Assembly (NCBI GenBank): GCA_937894065.1
Contig: CALCST010000030.1
Location: forward strand, 98,076-162,075
Direction of reading: 5' to 3'
DNA: 64,000 nt
DNA from: an uncultured Parabacteroides sp.
GTDB lineage: Bacteria; Bacteroidota; Bacteroidia; Bacteroidales; Tannerellaceae
In this document: one piece after another, positions 16,548 to 25,725 of the stretch
Position numbering within the stretch: position 1 is the stretch's first letter
Layout: each line of letters starts with the position of its first letter
Notes under the pieces: generated by a model
Databases searched by the model: none
The model's input: the letters and a program-made list of their open reading frames with translations, nothing else
What the model was told of the DNA's origin: nothing
Position numbers and translations under genes: made by a program

Positions 16548-17807
16548 ATGATAAAGCATCTTTTTACTATAATTTGGAACCAGCGAAGCGGGAATATTTG
16601 GATATTCCTTGAGTTGCTGTTGGTGACAGCCATTTTGTGGGTGATGGCAGATTCTCTGTTGGTTGATACTTATACTTATCAGCAACCTCTTGGATATGAT
16701 ATAACTAATACGTATAGTGTCGAATTTAATAAAGAATATACATCTTCATTATCAGATTCATTGCAGGATAACAAGACAGATTCAGAGAATTTACTTCGTT
16801 TGATCGATAATTTGCGTCACTGTCCGGAAGTTGAGGCGGTAAGTTTATCTTCCGGTGCTACACCTTATACATTTTATCGTAGATATAGAAATGGTTTGAT
16901 ATTGACTGACGACACAACATATAATCCGGATATATGGAGATGGTATTTGGCTGCTCCTGATTATTGCCGTGTGTTCAGATTGCAAACACCTGATGGTAAA
17001 CCTCTATATAATGAGGTTATGAATAATCCTGGAACATTGATTATACCGGAGAATGTAGTAGAAGGTTTATTTGGTACATCAGATGCTGTGGGTAAGATGG
17101 TGAAACAGGGTGTTGAAGATAATCCTAAGCAAATTACGGCAGTGATGCAACCTATGCGTGAAATGGAGTTTGATAAAGCCAGAGGACATTATTTGACATG
17201 TTTGAAGACGGAACAGGAAATTCTGGATCTTATATCTGATAACAGTATTTATTATGTAGAATGCGTACTTAGGATGAAAGACGGATTTAATCCTGAAAAT
17301 ATGAATGCTTTCCTACAGGCGCAGGGTGACCGTTTGCAAGCAGGTGATGTGTATGTTTCAACAATGAAACCCATCAGCGAATATCGCTCCGAAAGATTGA
17401 AACCACGTTTGGACAACCAGAAGAAGAAAATCGCAATGGTAACTTTTATGTTGGTGAATATATTCTTTGGAATTGTCGGTACATTCTGGTTGCGAACACA
17501 ATCACGTAGAGCGGAAATAGGGCTTCGTGCTGCTTTAGGAGCTTCCAAAAGGCAATTGCAGAAAGAACTGTTCATGGAAGGAGTCATCCTTCTTGCCCTT
17601 ACTCTTCCTTTCCTGCTTATATTCCTGATAAACATGCTTTATCTTGATATGCCTGATACATACAGGTTGGAATATACATGGTGGCGTTTCCTTATAACTG
17701 TATCTGTATCATACTTGTTGATGGGTAGCATGATTTATTTTGGAATACGCATTCCGGCACGGAAGATAATGAGGATGAATCCGGCTGAGACGCTTCATTA
17801 TGAATAG
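16548..17807 (+). CDS. FtsX/MacB-type ABC permease, pair 1 member B
   Basis: A 419-residue permease with the same four-helix plan but a distinct N-terminus typical of the B members here (FTIIWNQRSGNIWIFLELLLV). The periplasmic domain is shorter and ends near residue 290, where a helix (MVTFMLVNIFFGIVGTFWL) begins. The coupling segment is GLRAALGASKRQLQKELFMEG. Member A and member B sequences are clearly different families. This suggests an obligate heterodimer sharing the ATPase encoded directly downstream at 17947. Confidence 0.87.
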   Translation: MIKHLFTIIWNQRSGNIWIFLELLLVTAILWVMADSLLVDTYTYQQPLGYDITNTYSVEFNKEYTSSLSDSLQDNKTDSENLLRLIDNLRHCPEVEAVSLSSGATPYTFYRRYRNGLILTDDTTYNPDIWRWYLAAPDYCRVFRLQTPDGKPLYNEVMNNPGTLIIPENVVEGLFGTSDAVGKMVKQGVEDNPKQITAVMQPMREMEFDKARGHYLTCLKTEQEILDLISDNSIYYVECVLRMKDGFNPENMNAFLQAQGDRLQAGDVYVSTMKPISEYRSERLKPRLDNQKKKIAMVTFMLVNIFFGIVGTFWLRTQSRRAEIGLRAALGASKRQLQKELFMEGVILLALTLPFLLIFLINMLYLDMPDTYRLEYTWWRFLITVSVSYLLMGSMIYFGIRIPARKIMRMNPAETLHYE

Positions 17808-17814
17808 AAGAGGA

Positions 17815-17946
17815 ACAAGTTAACGAGGTAACAAGTTGACAAGGTTTCAGATACAAGATTATTCCCTTGTCAACTCGTCAAATTGTTAACTTGTCAACTA
17901 ATAAACTCAAAAACTAATAAACTCAAAAACTTAAAAACTTAAAAAT
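17815..17946 (+). repeat. Leader element upstream of the ATPase gene (best hairpin)
   Basis: The 30-base left arm 17815-17844 and 30-base right arm 17865-17894 can form about 25 pairs (ACAAGTTAAC and GTTGACAAGG ends pair perfectly) around a 20-base loop. Octamers AAACTCAA/AAACTAAT/AAACTTAA follow to the ATG. Confidence 0.8.
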
Positions 17947-18615
17947 ATGATTACATTAAGAAACCTCGAGAAAGTATATCGAACAAAAGAGATTGAAACA
18001 GTTGCATTGGAAAATGTAAATCTGACAGTGGAAAAAGGTGAATTCCTAAGTATCATGGGACCATCAGGTTGCGGTAAGTCAACATTGCTTAATATCATGG
18101 GACTTCTTGACCAACCGACAAGCGGAACAGTAGAAATAGCCGGAGTGCAGACAGCTTCGATGAACGACAAACAGCTTGCCGCTTTCCGAAACAAAACATT
18201 GGGATTTGTGTTCCAGTCGTTCCATCTTATAAATTCTCTGAATGTTCTGGATAATGTGGAACTTCCGCTTCTTTATCGTCCAAATGTATCGGCGAAAGAA
18301 CGCCGTGAAGCTGCTGTTGCGGTGCTTGAGAAGGTCGGATTGTCACATCGTATGCGTCACTTCCCAACACAGCTTTCAGGTGGTCAGTGCCAACGTGTTG
18401 CTATTGCCCGTGCTATCATCGGTAATCCGGAAATAATACTTGCCGACGAGCCTACCGGTAATTTGGATTCAAAGATGGGAGCTGAGGTAATGGAAATACT
18501 TCATAAGCTGAACAAAGAAGACGGACGTACAATTGTGATGGTGACTCACAATGAGAACCAGGCAAAACAAACCTCAAGGATTGTCAGCTTCTTTGATGGA
18601 AGACAGGTGGAGTGA
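17947..18615 (+). CDS. ABC transporter ATPase (LolD/MacB type)
   Basis: A 222-residue ATPase with every motif intact. Walker A GPSGCGKST lies at about residues 38-46, a Q-loop region is present (VFQSFHLI), and the signature LSGGQ is near 143. Walker B with catalytic Glu (ILADEPTGNLDS) is near 164, and the H-loop reads MVTHNE. The compact length and sequence match the LolD/MacB/FtsE group that partners FtsX-type permeases. It is the only ATPase in a locus with eight such permeases and sits between pair 1 and pair 2, so it presumably energises all of them. Confidence 0.93.
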   Translation: MITLRNLEKVYRTKEIETVALENVNLTVEKGEFLSIMGPSGCGKSTLLNIMGLLDQPTSGTVEIAGVQTASMNDKQLAAFRNKTLGFVFQSFHLINSLNVLDNVELPLLYRPNVSAKERREAAVAVLEKVGLSHRMRHFPTQLSGGQCQRVAIARAIIGNPEIILADEPTGNLDSKMGAEVMEILHKLNKEDGRTIVMVTHNENQAKQTSRIVSFFDGRQVE

Positions 18616-18727
18616 GAGACAAGTTGACAAGGTAACAAGGCTTCAGATTTTTTCCTGATGCCTTGTCAACTCGTCCCCTTGTCCCCTCAAAAACTTAAAA
18701 ACTAATAAACTCAAAAACTCAAATCAT
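18616..18727 (+). repeat. Leader element upstream of permease 3
   Basis: GACAAGTTGACAAGGTAACAAGGC pairs with GCCTTGTCAACTCGTCCCCTTGTC, followed by AAACTTAA/AAACTAAT/AAACTCAA octamers up to the ATG. Confidence 0.75.
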
Positions 18728-19996
18728 ATGCCCAACATCAACCAACATATCAAACAGTCGTGGCGCCTCATTGGGCAAAACAAACTGGCGGCATCGCTTT
18801 CCATATTGGGAACAGCTGTAGCCGTATGTATGATTATGGTTTTTGTCATTTTGTTTATAGCCAACACTGCGCCATTCAAACCGGAAACGCACCGTGCTGA
18901 TACATATTATGTAACGTATGTGAAGGTGGAAGGAAAGGATGATGGACGACGGATTTCGTTTGCAACTTTAGGCTTGCCCTTTATCAAGGAGTGTTTTTAT
19001 CCTTTGGAATCCGCAGAATTGGTTACAGCCGTTGTGCGTGACAAATGGCAAAAACAGACTTTATTGTCGATGGATGGAAGGAATTCCTTCAATGCATCTG
19101 TATTGGAAACCGACACGGATTTCTGGCGTTTATACGATTTTGAGTTCGTTGCCGGAAAACCATATTCTGAAGCTGCTTTTGAAAGCGGACTTCCCGAAGT
19201 TGTAATCAGTGATAAGGTTGCTCATGCTATATTCGGGAATGAACAGGTTGTAGGAAAAGAAATAAAGATAAATTATCTGGTTTATCGTGTGAGCGGTGTG
19301 GTGAAGAACATCTCACGTTTTGCTGACAAAGCATTTGCGGATGTGTGGATTCCATATACATCAGGAACGAATTTGTTTGAAAACTGGGAAGGTATCACTG
19401 GCGCTTTCGAATGTTATATGCTTTTGAAGGACGGCTGCAGTCCGGATGATTTACGTACTGAACTGAATAAGCGTATTGCTAATTACAATTCCGGTCTTTC
19501 AGATATCCGCGCTAATATTATGAATCAGCCTGTATCTCATATTGAAAGTTGGATAATAGGAGACGGAAATAATGAGTCACTTCTAAGCGTTTTCATGCGT
19601 CTTTTTATTGTCGCTTTTATCATTTTATTAGTGCCAGCACTGAATATTTCAGGAATAATCTTTGCATGGACAAGGAAACGCATTCCGGAATACGCATTGA
19701 GACAAGCTTATGGAGCGACCAGAAAGATAATAATGCTCCAAGTCGTGCTTGAGAATTTGCTGGTGACTTTAATAGGTGGAGCGTTAGGTTTTGTATTCTC
19801 TTACGCTGCCCTTGCCTGCATGGGCGACTGGCTGATGATTACATCTTTGGGACAGGAAGAACTCTCGCTACAGATGGTTAACATCTGGGTGTTTGTTGCT
19901 GTATTTATTCTTTGCTTATTGTTGAACCTGCTTTCGGCTGCATTCCCTGCATGGAAAGCTACACGGCAGCAAATCTCCGAAGCTCTAAACAGTTAA
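18728..19996 (+). CDS. FtsX/MacB-type ABC permease, pair 2 member A
   Basis: A 422-residue A-type permease. The N-terminal part reads IKQSWRLIGQNKLAASLSILGTAVAVCMIMVF, comparable with the other A members. The periplasmic domain carries the shared strand pattern VSGVVKNISRFADKAFADVWIPYTS. Helices lie near 300-322, 345-370 and 390-415. The coupling segment is altered relative to the rest (YALRQAYGATRKIIMLQVVLEN, with EYALRQ in place of EIGIRK). Its stop is 4 bases from the start of its partner B gene, so the two are translationally close. Confidence 0.87.
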   Translation: MPNINQHIKQSWRLIGQNKLAASLSILGTAVAVCMIMVFVILFIANTAPFKPETHRADTYYVTYVKVEGKDDGRRISFATLGLPFIKECFYPLESAELVTAVVRDKWQKQTLLSMDGRNSFNASVLETDTDFWRLYDFEFVAGKPYSEAAFESGLPEVVISDKVAHAIFGNEQVVGKEIKINYLVYRVSGVVKNISRFADKAFADVWIPYTSGTNLFENWEGITGAFECYMLLKDGCSPDDLRTELNKRIANYNSGLSDIRANIMNQPVSHIESWIIGDGNNESLLSVFMRLFIVAFIILLVPALNISGIIFAWTRKRIPEYALRQAYGATRKIIMLQVVLENLLVTLIGGALGFVFSYAALACMGDWLMITSLGQEELSLQMVNIWVFVAVFILCLLLNLLSAAFPAWKATRQQISEALNS

Positions 19997-20000
19997 TGGT

Positions 20001-21281
20001 ATGATAAAATCAATAATACAACAAATGTGGAACGAAAGGAAAGCCAATGTGCTTATCTTTCTGGAACTTCTGGTAGTTTTTATCTGCCTGCTGTATGCCT
20101 CGGACTATCTGTATGTGAAATATAAGGAATACAAACAGCCGTTGGGCTTTGATATCTCACATGTATATAAAGTATGGCTTGGTGTTGTCCCTCAAAACAG
20201 TGCGGATTATGACACTACATCTGTGCATACAACAAATGGAATGGATGATTTTTTCACAATCATCGACCGTTTGGAGAAGGACTCGCGTGTGGAATCTGTG
20301 GGTTATACTACAGGTAATCATTTCCATTATATGTACTCCAACCAATTTGCCACTTTCCACGGCAATGGCATAAAGCGCTACGGCTTTGTGAGAGATGTGG
20401 ATCCTTCGTATTTCCGTGTTTTCAAAGTGAAGACCGCAGATGGTGAGTCATGGGAAAAGCTTGAGAAGACTTTGGAGAATAATGGAATTGTAGTCACTTC
20501 TACAGTGGCAAAGGCTTATTATGGTAGTCCGCTTGAAGGACGAGGAAAAGAAATTTGGATTACGGACCAGGGTAGTACTGACAGTACAGCTTATCGCATA
20601 GGCGAAGTCTGCGAGTTCCAACGTTACCACGAGTTTTCTTCATTTGATTATGCTTATTACCGTAACCTTGGCGGACGGGATGAATTGAATAAATATGGTA
20701 TTGAAATACTTTCAGGAAATATAAACCTGTTTGTGCGTATGAAGCCTTCGGCAGATAAGCCTGCTCTTATGCAGCAGTTCAGGAAAGATATGGAGCAACA
20801 ACTGAGGTTGGGAAACATATATCTTTCCGATGTTACTCCGATGAGTTATTATCGTGAAGAAATTCTGCGTTCAGCTTTTGATAATATAAGACTTTATTCA
20901 ACAGGTATATTATTCCTTTTGTTCAATGTGTTGCTGGGTATAGTCGGAACATTCTGGTTCCGCTCCCGTCAGAGAATTCCTGAGATAGGTCTGCGCATGG
21001 CAGTAGGCGCTTCACGGTCCGAAGTCTTTTCTTGGCTGGTAATTGAGGGCGTTATCCTGCTTGTTGTGGCTGCTTTGCCTGCTGCATTGGTATATATGAA
21101 TATGGCACATTTGGATATTCTTGTGCAGACATCAATGAAGGATCTTTCATTGTGGGATCGTTTCGCCCATAGTTTCATTATAACCCTGCTTCTGCTTCTT
21201 ATAATGATAATTACAGGTATATCGTTCCCTGCACGTCAGGCAGCACGGTTGAATCCGACGGATGCGTTGAAAGATGAATAG
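20001..21281 (+). CDS. FtsX/MacB-type ABC permease, pair 2 member B
   Basis: A 426-residue B-type permease. It opens IIQQMWNERKANVLIFLELLVVF, has a periplasmic domain to about residue 290, then ILFLLFNVLLGIVGTFWFRSR and the coupling segment GLRMAVGASRSEVFSWLVIEG. Three C-terminal helices end at ARLNPTDALKDE, the conserved tail of this permease family. It is the second half of pair 2 and is followed by a 275-base spacer that carries leader and hairpin repeats. Confidence 0.87.
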   Translation: MIKSIIQQMWNERKANVLIFLELLVVFICLLYASDYLYVKYKEYKQPLGFDISHVYKVWLGVVPQNSADYDTTSVHTTNGMDDFFTIIDRLEKDSRVESVGYTTGNHFHYMYSNQFATFHGNGIKRYGFVRDVDPSYFRVFKVKTADGESWEKLEKTLENNGIVVTSTVAKAYYGSPLEGRGKEIWITDQGSTDSTAYRIGEVCEFQRYHEFSSFDYAYYRNLGGRDELNKYGIEILSGNINLFVRMKPSADKPALMQQFRKDMEQQLRLGNIYLSDVTPMSYYREEILRSAFDNIRLYSTGILFLLFNVLLGIVGTFWFRSRQRIPEIGLRMAVGASRSEVFSWLVIEGVILLVVAALPAALVYMNMAHLDILVQTSMKDLSLWDRFAHSFIITLLLLLIMIITGISFPARQAARLNPTDALKDE

Positions 21282-21282
21282 G

Positions 21283-21556
21283 TTGCAAGGTAACGAGTTG
21301 ACAAGGGAACAAGACTTCAGATATAAGGATAAAACTTCCGTTCCCATTGGATTTGCAATCCAATGGATATAAATTAAGGATTTGTAATCCTTACCTGTAA
21401 TGCGGATTATAAATCCGCCTAATTGAACCAACGGATTGCAAATCCGTTGGAACATAGTCAAGTAGTCAAGAAGGAAAACCTTATTTCCTGTAGCCTTGTC
21501 AACTCGTCCCCTCGTCAACTAATAAACTAATAAACTTAAAAACTCATAAACTCAAA
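21283..21556 (+). repeat. Leader element with embedded GGATT hairpins upstream of permease 5
   Basis: Leader arms (AACGAGTTGACAAGGG near 21292 and CCTTGTCAACTCGTC near 21494) flank the four palindromes at 21347-21450. An octamer tract follows to the ATG. From 21344 onward the sequence is identical to that at 24192 onward. Confidence 0.8.
21347..21450. repeat. Cluster of four GGATTTGYAATCC hairpins, copy 1
   Basis: Palindromes centred at 21355 (TTGGATTTGCAATCCAA), 21384 (AAGGATTTGTAATCCTT), 21410 (GCGGATTATAAATCCGC) and 21439 (CAACGGATTGCAAATCCGTTG). Spacings are 29, 26 and 29 bases. Each stem is perfect or nearly so, while the outer base pairs differ between units. Confidence 0.85.
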
Positions 21557-22849
21557 ATGTATCTCTATTTCAAACAAGCCTGGCACCTGATGAAACAGAA
21601 CCGTTTCTTCAGTGCCGTATATATCATCGGAACCGGACTGGCAATCTCGATGGTGATGGTGCTGGCTGTGGTTTATCATATACGCACGGCTAATATAGCG
21701 CCGGAGACGCATCGCGACAGAATGGCGTATATGGCTAATGTCGCTTATTATTATAATGAAAACAAAGGCAGGTGGAGCAGTTCTTTGGGAGTACGCTATG
21801 TTAAAGAGGTTATTTTGAAGTTGAAAACTCCGGAAGCAATTGCAGTCACAACTGATCCGATATTCCAGTTTATCCAGGGTGGAGAGATGTTTGCATTCGT
21901 TCCAGGAAATGACAGGCAACCCAAGGTTCTGTATTTGGGCTGTAACGACGGATTTTGGAAAGTATTCGATTTCGACTTTATCTACGGAAAGCCCTTCGGC
22001 GAGTCCGACTTCGAGTCCGGGGTGAGAACTGCTGTAGTTTGCTGCTCATTGGCAAGGCAACTTTTCGGCAAAGAAGATGTCGTAGGAGAAACTTTGCAAC
22101 TGAACGAAGTGGAATACCGTATCTGCGGAGTGGTGGAAGATGTTTCAGGTACTATGGAAAGTACTTATGCGCAGCTGTGGATTCCTTATACGTCAATGTC
22201 TGGCATTATGGATGAATCCGGAGGAGAACGGGCTGCTACTGTTGGAAAACTAATGGCATATGCGTTGCTTCACAGCAAGAAAGATTTTCCTGTACTTAAA
22301 GCAGAATTTGATGAAGCTGTCAAACGATATAACACCACATTGGTGGAAGGACAGGTGAAGGAAGCTGGTATCGAGTCGTCGTCATTTACTGTTATGGGCG
22401 TGAAGCTTTCGGATGCATATTTTGCGATTGTAGTCTTGTTACTGCTTTTCCTTCTTGTCCCGGCTTTGAATATTTCGGGGTTGAACGCGTCGCACATACA
22501 GGACCGTATGGCTGAGATAGGTATTCGTAAGGCTTTTGGCGCGCCTCGTTGGACTCTGTTTACACAGATATTTGTGGAGAATTTGCTATTGATGTTTCCA
22601 GGTAGTCTTGCAGGTCTTATGTTTTCTTACGGATTGGTAGCTATGTATAAGAACATGTTGCTTGCCAACAGCTATCAGAATTTCGTTTCAGGAAATTTGG
22701 AGCCCATTACTTTATCTGCCGGGATGTTATTGAACTGGCAAGTGTTCCTCTATGCCACAGTAGTCTGCTTGCTGTTGAATCTGCTCTCATCAATGGTTCC
22801 GGTTTGGAACGCTCTGAAGGCTGATATTGTAAGCTCATTGAATAAGTGA
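21557..22849 (+). CDS. FtsX/MacB-type ABC permease, pair 3 member A
   Basis: A 430-residue A-type permease. The first 50 residues are identical to those of the gene at 24405, at the DNA level too up to 21681. Further on the two proteins differ at many positions. N-terminal helix near 20-42, then a periplasmic domain containing ICGVVEDVSGTMESTYAQLW. The helix beginning near 292 (FAIVVLLLLFLLVPALNISG) and the coupling segment GIRKAFGAPRWTLFTQIFVEN follow. It forms pair 3 with the next gene, 27 bases downstream. It probably arose by duplication of a permease pair. Confidence 0.88.
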   Translation: MYLYFKQAWHLMKQNRFFSAVYIIGTGLAISMVMVLAVVYHIRTANIAPETHRDRMAYMANVAYYYNENKGRWSSSLGVRYVKEVILKLKTPEAIAVTTDPIFQFIQGGEMFAFVPGNDRQPKVLYLGCNDGFWKVFDFDFIYGKPFGESDFESGVRTAVVCCSLARQLFGKEDVVGETLQLNEVEYRICGVVEDVSGTMESTYAQLWIPYTSMSGIMDESGGERAATVGKLMAYALLHSKKDFPVLKAEFDEAVKRYNTTLVEGQVKEAGIESSSFTVMGVKLSDAYFAIVVLLLLFLLVPALNISGLNASHIQDRMAEIGIRKAFGAPRWTLFTQIFVENLLLMFPGSLAGLMFSYGLVAMYKNMLLANSYQNFVSGNLEPITLSAGMLLNWQVFLYATVVCLLLNLLSSMVPVWNALKADIVSSLNK

Positions 22850-22876
22850 AAATACAACTGGTAAACTCATGAAAGT

Positions 22877-24130
22877 ATGATAAAACATGTTTTTAAAATA
22901 ATAAGGGCGCAATTCCGTAGTAATATGTGGATATTGGCTGAGTTGATGGTGGTATTTGTTGCCTTGTGGGTTATGACAGACTATTTCATCAGACAATACA
23001 CCTTGTATCGTCAACCTGTAGGATTTGACATAGACCGCGTGTATAATGTTTCACTTTCAAGAAGACCGGCAGACTCTCCGCAGTTCATAAATTATCCTGA
23101 GGGAAGCGAGGAACCGGAACGTAACCTTGAACGTATAGCTGAGCGTATAAGGCAACATCCTGATGTGGAGGCTGTGTGCCTTTCATCAAATTCTTTGCCA
23201 TATACAGTGAGCAAGATTACTTGGCAATTGAGACGAGACAGCATATTGCATGAGATTCGCCAGTTCCAGGTCAGTCCGGACTATTTCAGAGTGTTTGGCA
23301 TAACACCTGCGGCTGGTGGTTCTCCCGACGAATTGGCGCAGAGGATTGTAAATCCCGGCTTGGTCATATCTGCTGATATGGCAGAGGCGTTTTTCGGAAG
23401 AACAAATGTTGTTGGTGAGGAGCTGGTATGTGAACAAGACACGATGAAAATCGTTGCCGTTACTGAACCGGTACGTAATGACGAATATAACCGGGAATTT
23501 AACTACGCATGGTTCGAACTTCTTGACAGGACAAGGAGCGAGATTCTCAACGAGGAAACTTGCATGTATACAGAGATAACATTCCGTATCCGTCCGAATG
23601 TGGAGAAAGCAGGTTTTGAGGAACGTTTTATGAAAGAGATGCGTTTGAACCTGCAAGCAGGAAACTTCTGGGTTTCGGATGTGGAGTGTTATAACGATAT
23701 ACGTGATATATATATGGAGAGAAATTCAAACTCCAATGGTCAGCAAATCATTTCGTCTGTAATGCTCTTCCTTTTGGTTAATGTGTTCCTTGCCGTAATC
23801 GGTTCGTTCTGGTTTCGTGTTAGCAGACGTAAGGAAGAATTGGGATTACGCATGGCAATGGGTTCGACACGTGGCGGACTTATGCTTTACATTGTGACAG
23901 AGAGCCTGCTGCTCTTGCTGATAGCATCTCTGCCGGCTTTGCTGATATGTGCCAATATTGTGTATGCCGATGTTATTCCGGCATCTTCGGCAGAGTCGCC
24001 GCTGCTACGCTTTATTGTGGTATCGGTTATTACATGGCTAGCTCTGGCAGTGATAATTGTCCTCGGCGTGTGGTATCCGGCATACAGGGCGTCAAAGGTT
24101 GCTCCTTCGGAAGCGTTGAAAGATGAATAG
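22877..24130 (+). CDS. FtsX/MacB-type ABC permease, pair 3 member B
   Basis: A 417-residue B-type permease opening FKIIRAQFRSNMWILAELMVV. It has the usual periplasmic domain, then VMLFLLVNVFLAVIGSFWFRVSRRKEELGLRMAMGS and C-terminal helices ending ASKVAPSEALKDE. Its closest relative in the window is the gene at 25726, with long stretches of identity in the last third. The pair 3 and pair 4 genes together are a tandem duplication of about 2.85 kb. Confidence 0.87.
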   Translation: MIKHVFKIIRAQFRSNMWILAELMVVFVALWVMTDYFIRQYTLYRQPVGFDIDRVYNVSLSRRPADSPQFINYPEGSEEPERNLERIAERIRQHPDVEAVCLSSNSLPYTVSKITWQLRRDSILHEIRQFQVSPDYFRVFGITPAAGGSPDELAQRIVNPGLVISADMAEAFFGRTNVVGEELVCEQDTMKIVAVTEPVRNDEYNREFNYAWFELLDRTRSEILNEETCMYTEITFRIRPNVEKAGFEERFMKEMRLNLQAGNFWVSDVECYNDIRDIYMERNSNSNGQQIISSVMLFLLVNVFLAVIGSFWFRVSRRKEELGLRMAMGSTRGGLMLYIVTESLLLLLIASLPALLICANIVYADVIPASSAESPLLRFIVVSVITWLALAVIIVLGVWYPAYRASKVAPSEALKDE

Positions 24131-24404
24131 GTTGCAAGGTAACGAGTAGAGAAGGGAACAAGGCATCAGAGATAAGGATAAAACTTACGTTCCATTGGAT
24201 TTGCAATCCAATGGATATAAATTAAGGATTTGTAATCCTTACCTGTAATGCGGATTATAAATCCGCCTAATTGAACCAACGGATTGCAAATCCGTTGGAA
24301 CATAGTCAAGTAGTCAAGAAGGAAAACCTTATTTCCTGTAGCCTTGTCAACTCGTCCCCTCGTCAACTAATAAACTAATAAACTTAAAAACTCATAAACT
24401 CAAA
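24131..24404 (+). repeat. Leader element with embedded GGATT hairpins upstream of permease 7
   Basis: A near-duplicate of 21283-21556. The first 60 bases show several differences, and from 24192 on I find none, through the start codon and into the gene as far as 24529. Confidence 0.8.
24195..24298. repeat. Cluster of four GGATTTGYAATCC hairpins, copy 2
   Basis: Same four palindromes as at 21347-21450, offset by exactly 2848 bases and identical in sequence. Confidence 0.85.
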
Positions 24405-25697
24405 ATGTATCTCTATTTCAAACAAGCCTGGCACCTGATGAAACAGAACCGTTTCTTCAGTGCCGTATATATCATCGGAACCGGACTGGCAATCTCGATG
24501 GTGATGGTGCTGGCTGTGGTTTATCATATCCGCACGGCTAATATTGCACCGGAAGTGCATCGCGACAGGATGTGCTATTTGGATTTTGTCATATATAAAT
24601 ATAGTGAAGGGGATGGTTCGTACAGTAGTTCGTTGGGCATACGTTATGTAAAAGATGTGGTTCTAACATTGAAAAAACCGGAAGCTATCGCTATAACAAC
24701 TTCTCCAATATATCAATATTTCCAGGGAGGAGAAATGTTCGCTTCAGTTGCAGGTAATGATAATGAAACGAAAATCATATATATGGGGTGTAATGCCGAT
24801 TTCTGGAAAGTTTATGAATTTCATTTCATTTATGGCAAGCCTTTCGCTGAGTCTGATTTTGAATCCGGATTGAGAACAGTTGTTCTTTGCCGTTCAATGG
24901 CTAGAAATTTATTTGGTCGTGAAGATGTTGTTGGACAAACAGTGATGTTGAATGAGGTGGAATACCGTGTGTGCGGTGTAGTGGAAGATGTATCTGCCAC
25001 TTTGGAACATACATATTCGCAAGCATGGATGCCTTATACATCAATGTCGAATGTGATAGCTGAATCCGTAGATGAAAAAATGAATACAGTAGGTAAATTA
25101 CAGGCAAATATTTTGCTTCGGGATAATAATGACATTACAGCTGTACAGGCAGAACTTGAGGAAGCAGTGAAAAAATATAATACCACATTGGTAGGAGGAA
25201 AGGTTATTGATCCTAAAATCAAACCTACAACTCTTTCTGTAATGGGAGTGAGCAGCTCCAAGGCATATCTTGCAATTGCTCTTTTGCTTTTGCTTTTCTT
25301 GCTTGTTCCGGCTTTGAATATTTCCGGACTTAACGCTTCGCATATCCAGGACCGAATGTCAGAAATAGGCATTCGTAAGGCTTTTGGTGCTCCACGTGGA
25401 ACATTGTTTACACAGATATTCGTGGAAAATTTGCTGCTTATGATTCCCGGAAGTCTTGCCGGTTTATTGTTCTCTTATGGATTGGTGGATATGTATAAGA
25501 ATATATTGCTGGCAAACAGTTACCAACAGTTTATAACGGAAGAATCAGATGTGATAACATTGTCTGCCGGAATGCTTATGAACTGGCAGGTATTCCTGTA
25601 TGCTACAGCAGTGTGTCTGTTGTTGAATCTGCTTTCGTCTATGGTCCCTGTTTGGAACGCAATAAGGTCGAACATAGTAAGTGCATTGAATAAATGA
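24405..25697 (+). CDS. FtsX/MacB-type ABC permease, pair 4 member A
   Basis: A 430-residue A-type permease, sister of the gene at 21557. It shares an identical N-terminus, the VCGVVEDVSATLEHTYSQAW periplasmic strand region and the GIRKAFGAPRGTLFTQIFVEN coupling segment. The periplasmic part between residues about 55 and 285 has diverged most, for example the surface loops following CNADFWKVYEF. That is the part expected to contact substrate or adaptor. Its partner starts 28 bases downstream. Confidence 0.88.
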   Translation: MYLYFKQAWHLMKQNRFFSAVYIIGTGLAISMVMVLAVVYHIRTANIAPEVHRDRMCYLDFVIYKYSEGDGSYSSSLGIRYVKDVVLTLKKPEAIAITTSPIYQYFQGGEMFASVAGNDNETKIIYMGCNADFWKVYEFHFIYGKPFAESDFESGLRTVVLCRSMARNLFGREDVVGQTVMLNEVEYRVCGVVEDVSATLEHTYSQAWMPYTSMSNVIAESVDEKMNTVGKLQANILLRDNNDITAVQAELEEAVKKYNTTLVGGKVIDPKIKPTTLSVMGVSSSKAYLAIALLLLLFLLVPALNISGLNASHIQDRMSEIGIRKAFGAPRGTLFTQIFVENLLLMIPGSLAGLLFSYGLVDMYKNILLANSYQQFITEESDVITLSAGMLMNWQVFLYATAVCLLLNLLSSMVPVWNAIRSNIVSALNK

Positions 25698-25725
25698 AAA
25701 ACAAACTCATAAACTCTAGAAACGT

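Noticed and set aside
24166..24366. Minus-strand frame beginning MTRGRVDKATGNK, also at 21147-21518
   Set aside because: Both are antisense translations of the leader and hairpin repeats; their similarity only reflects the duplicated DNA.
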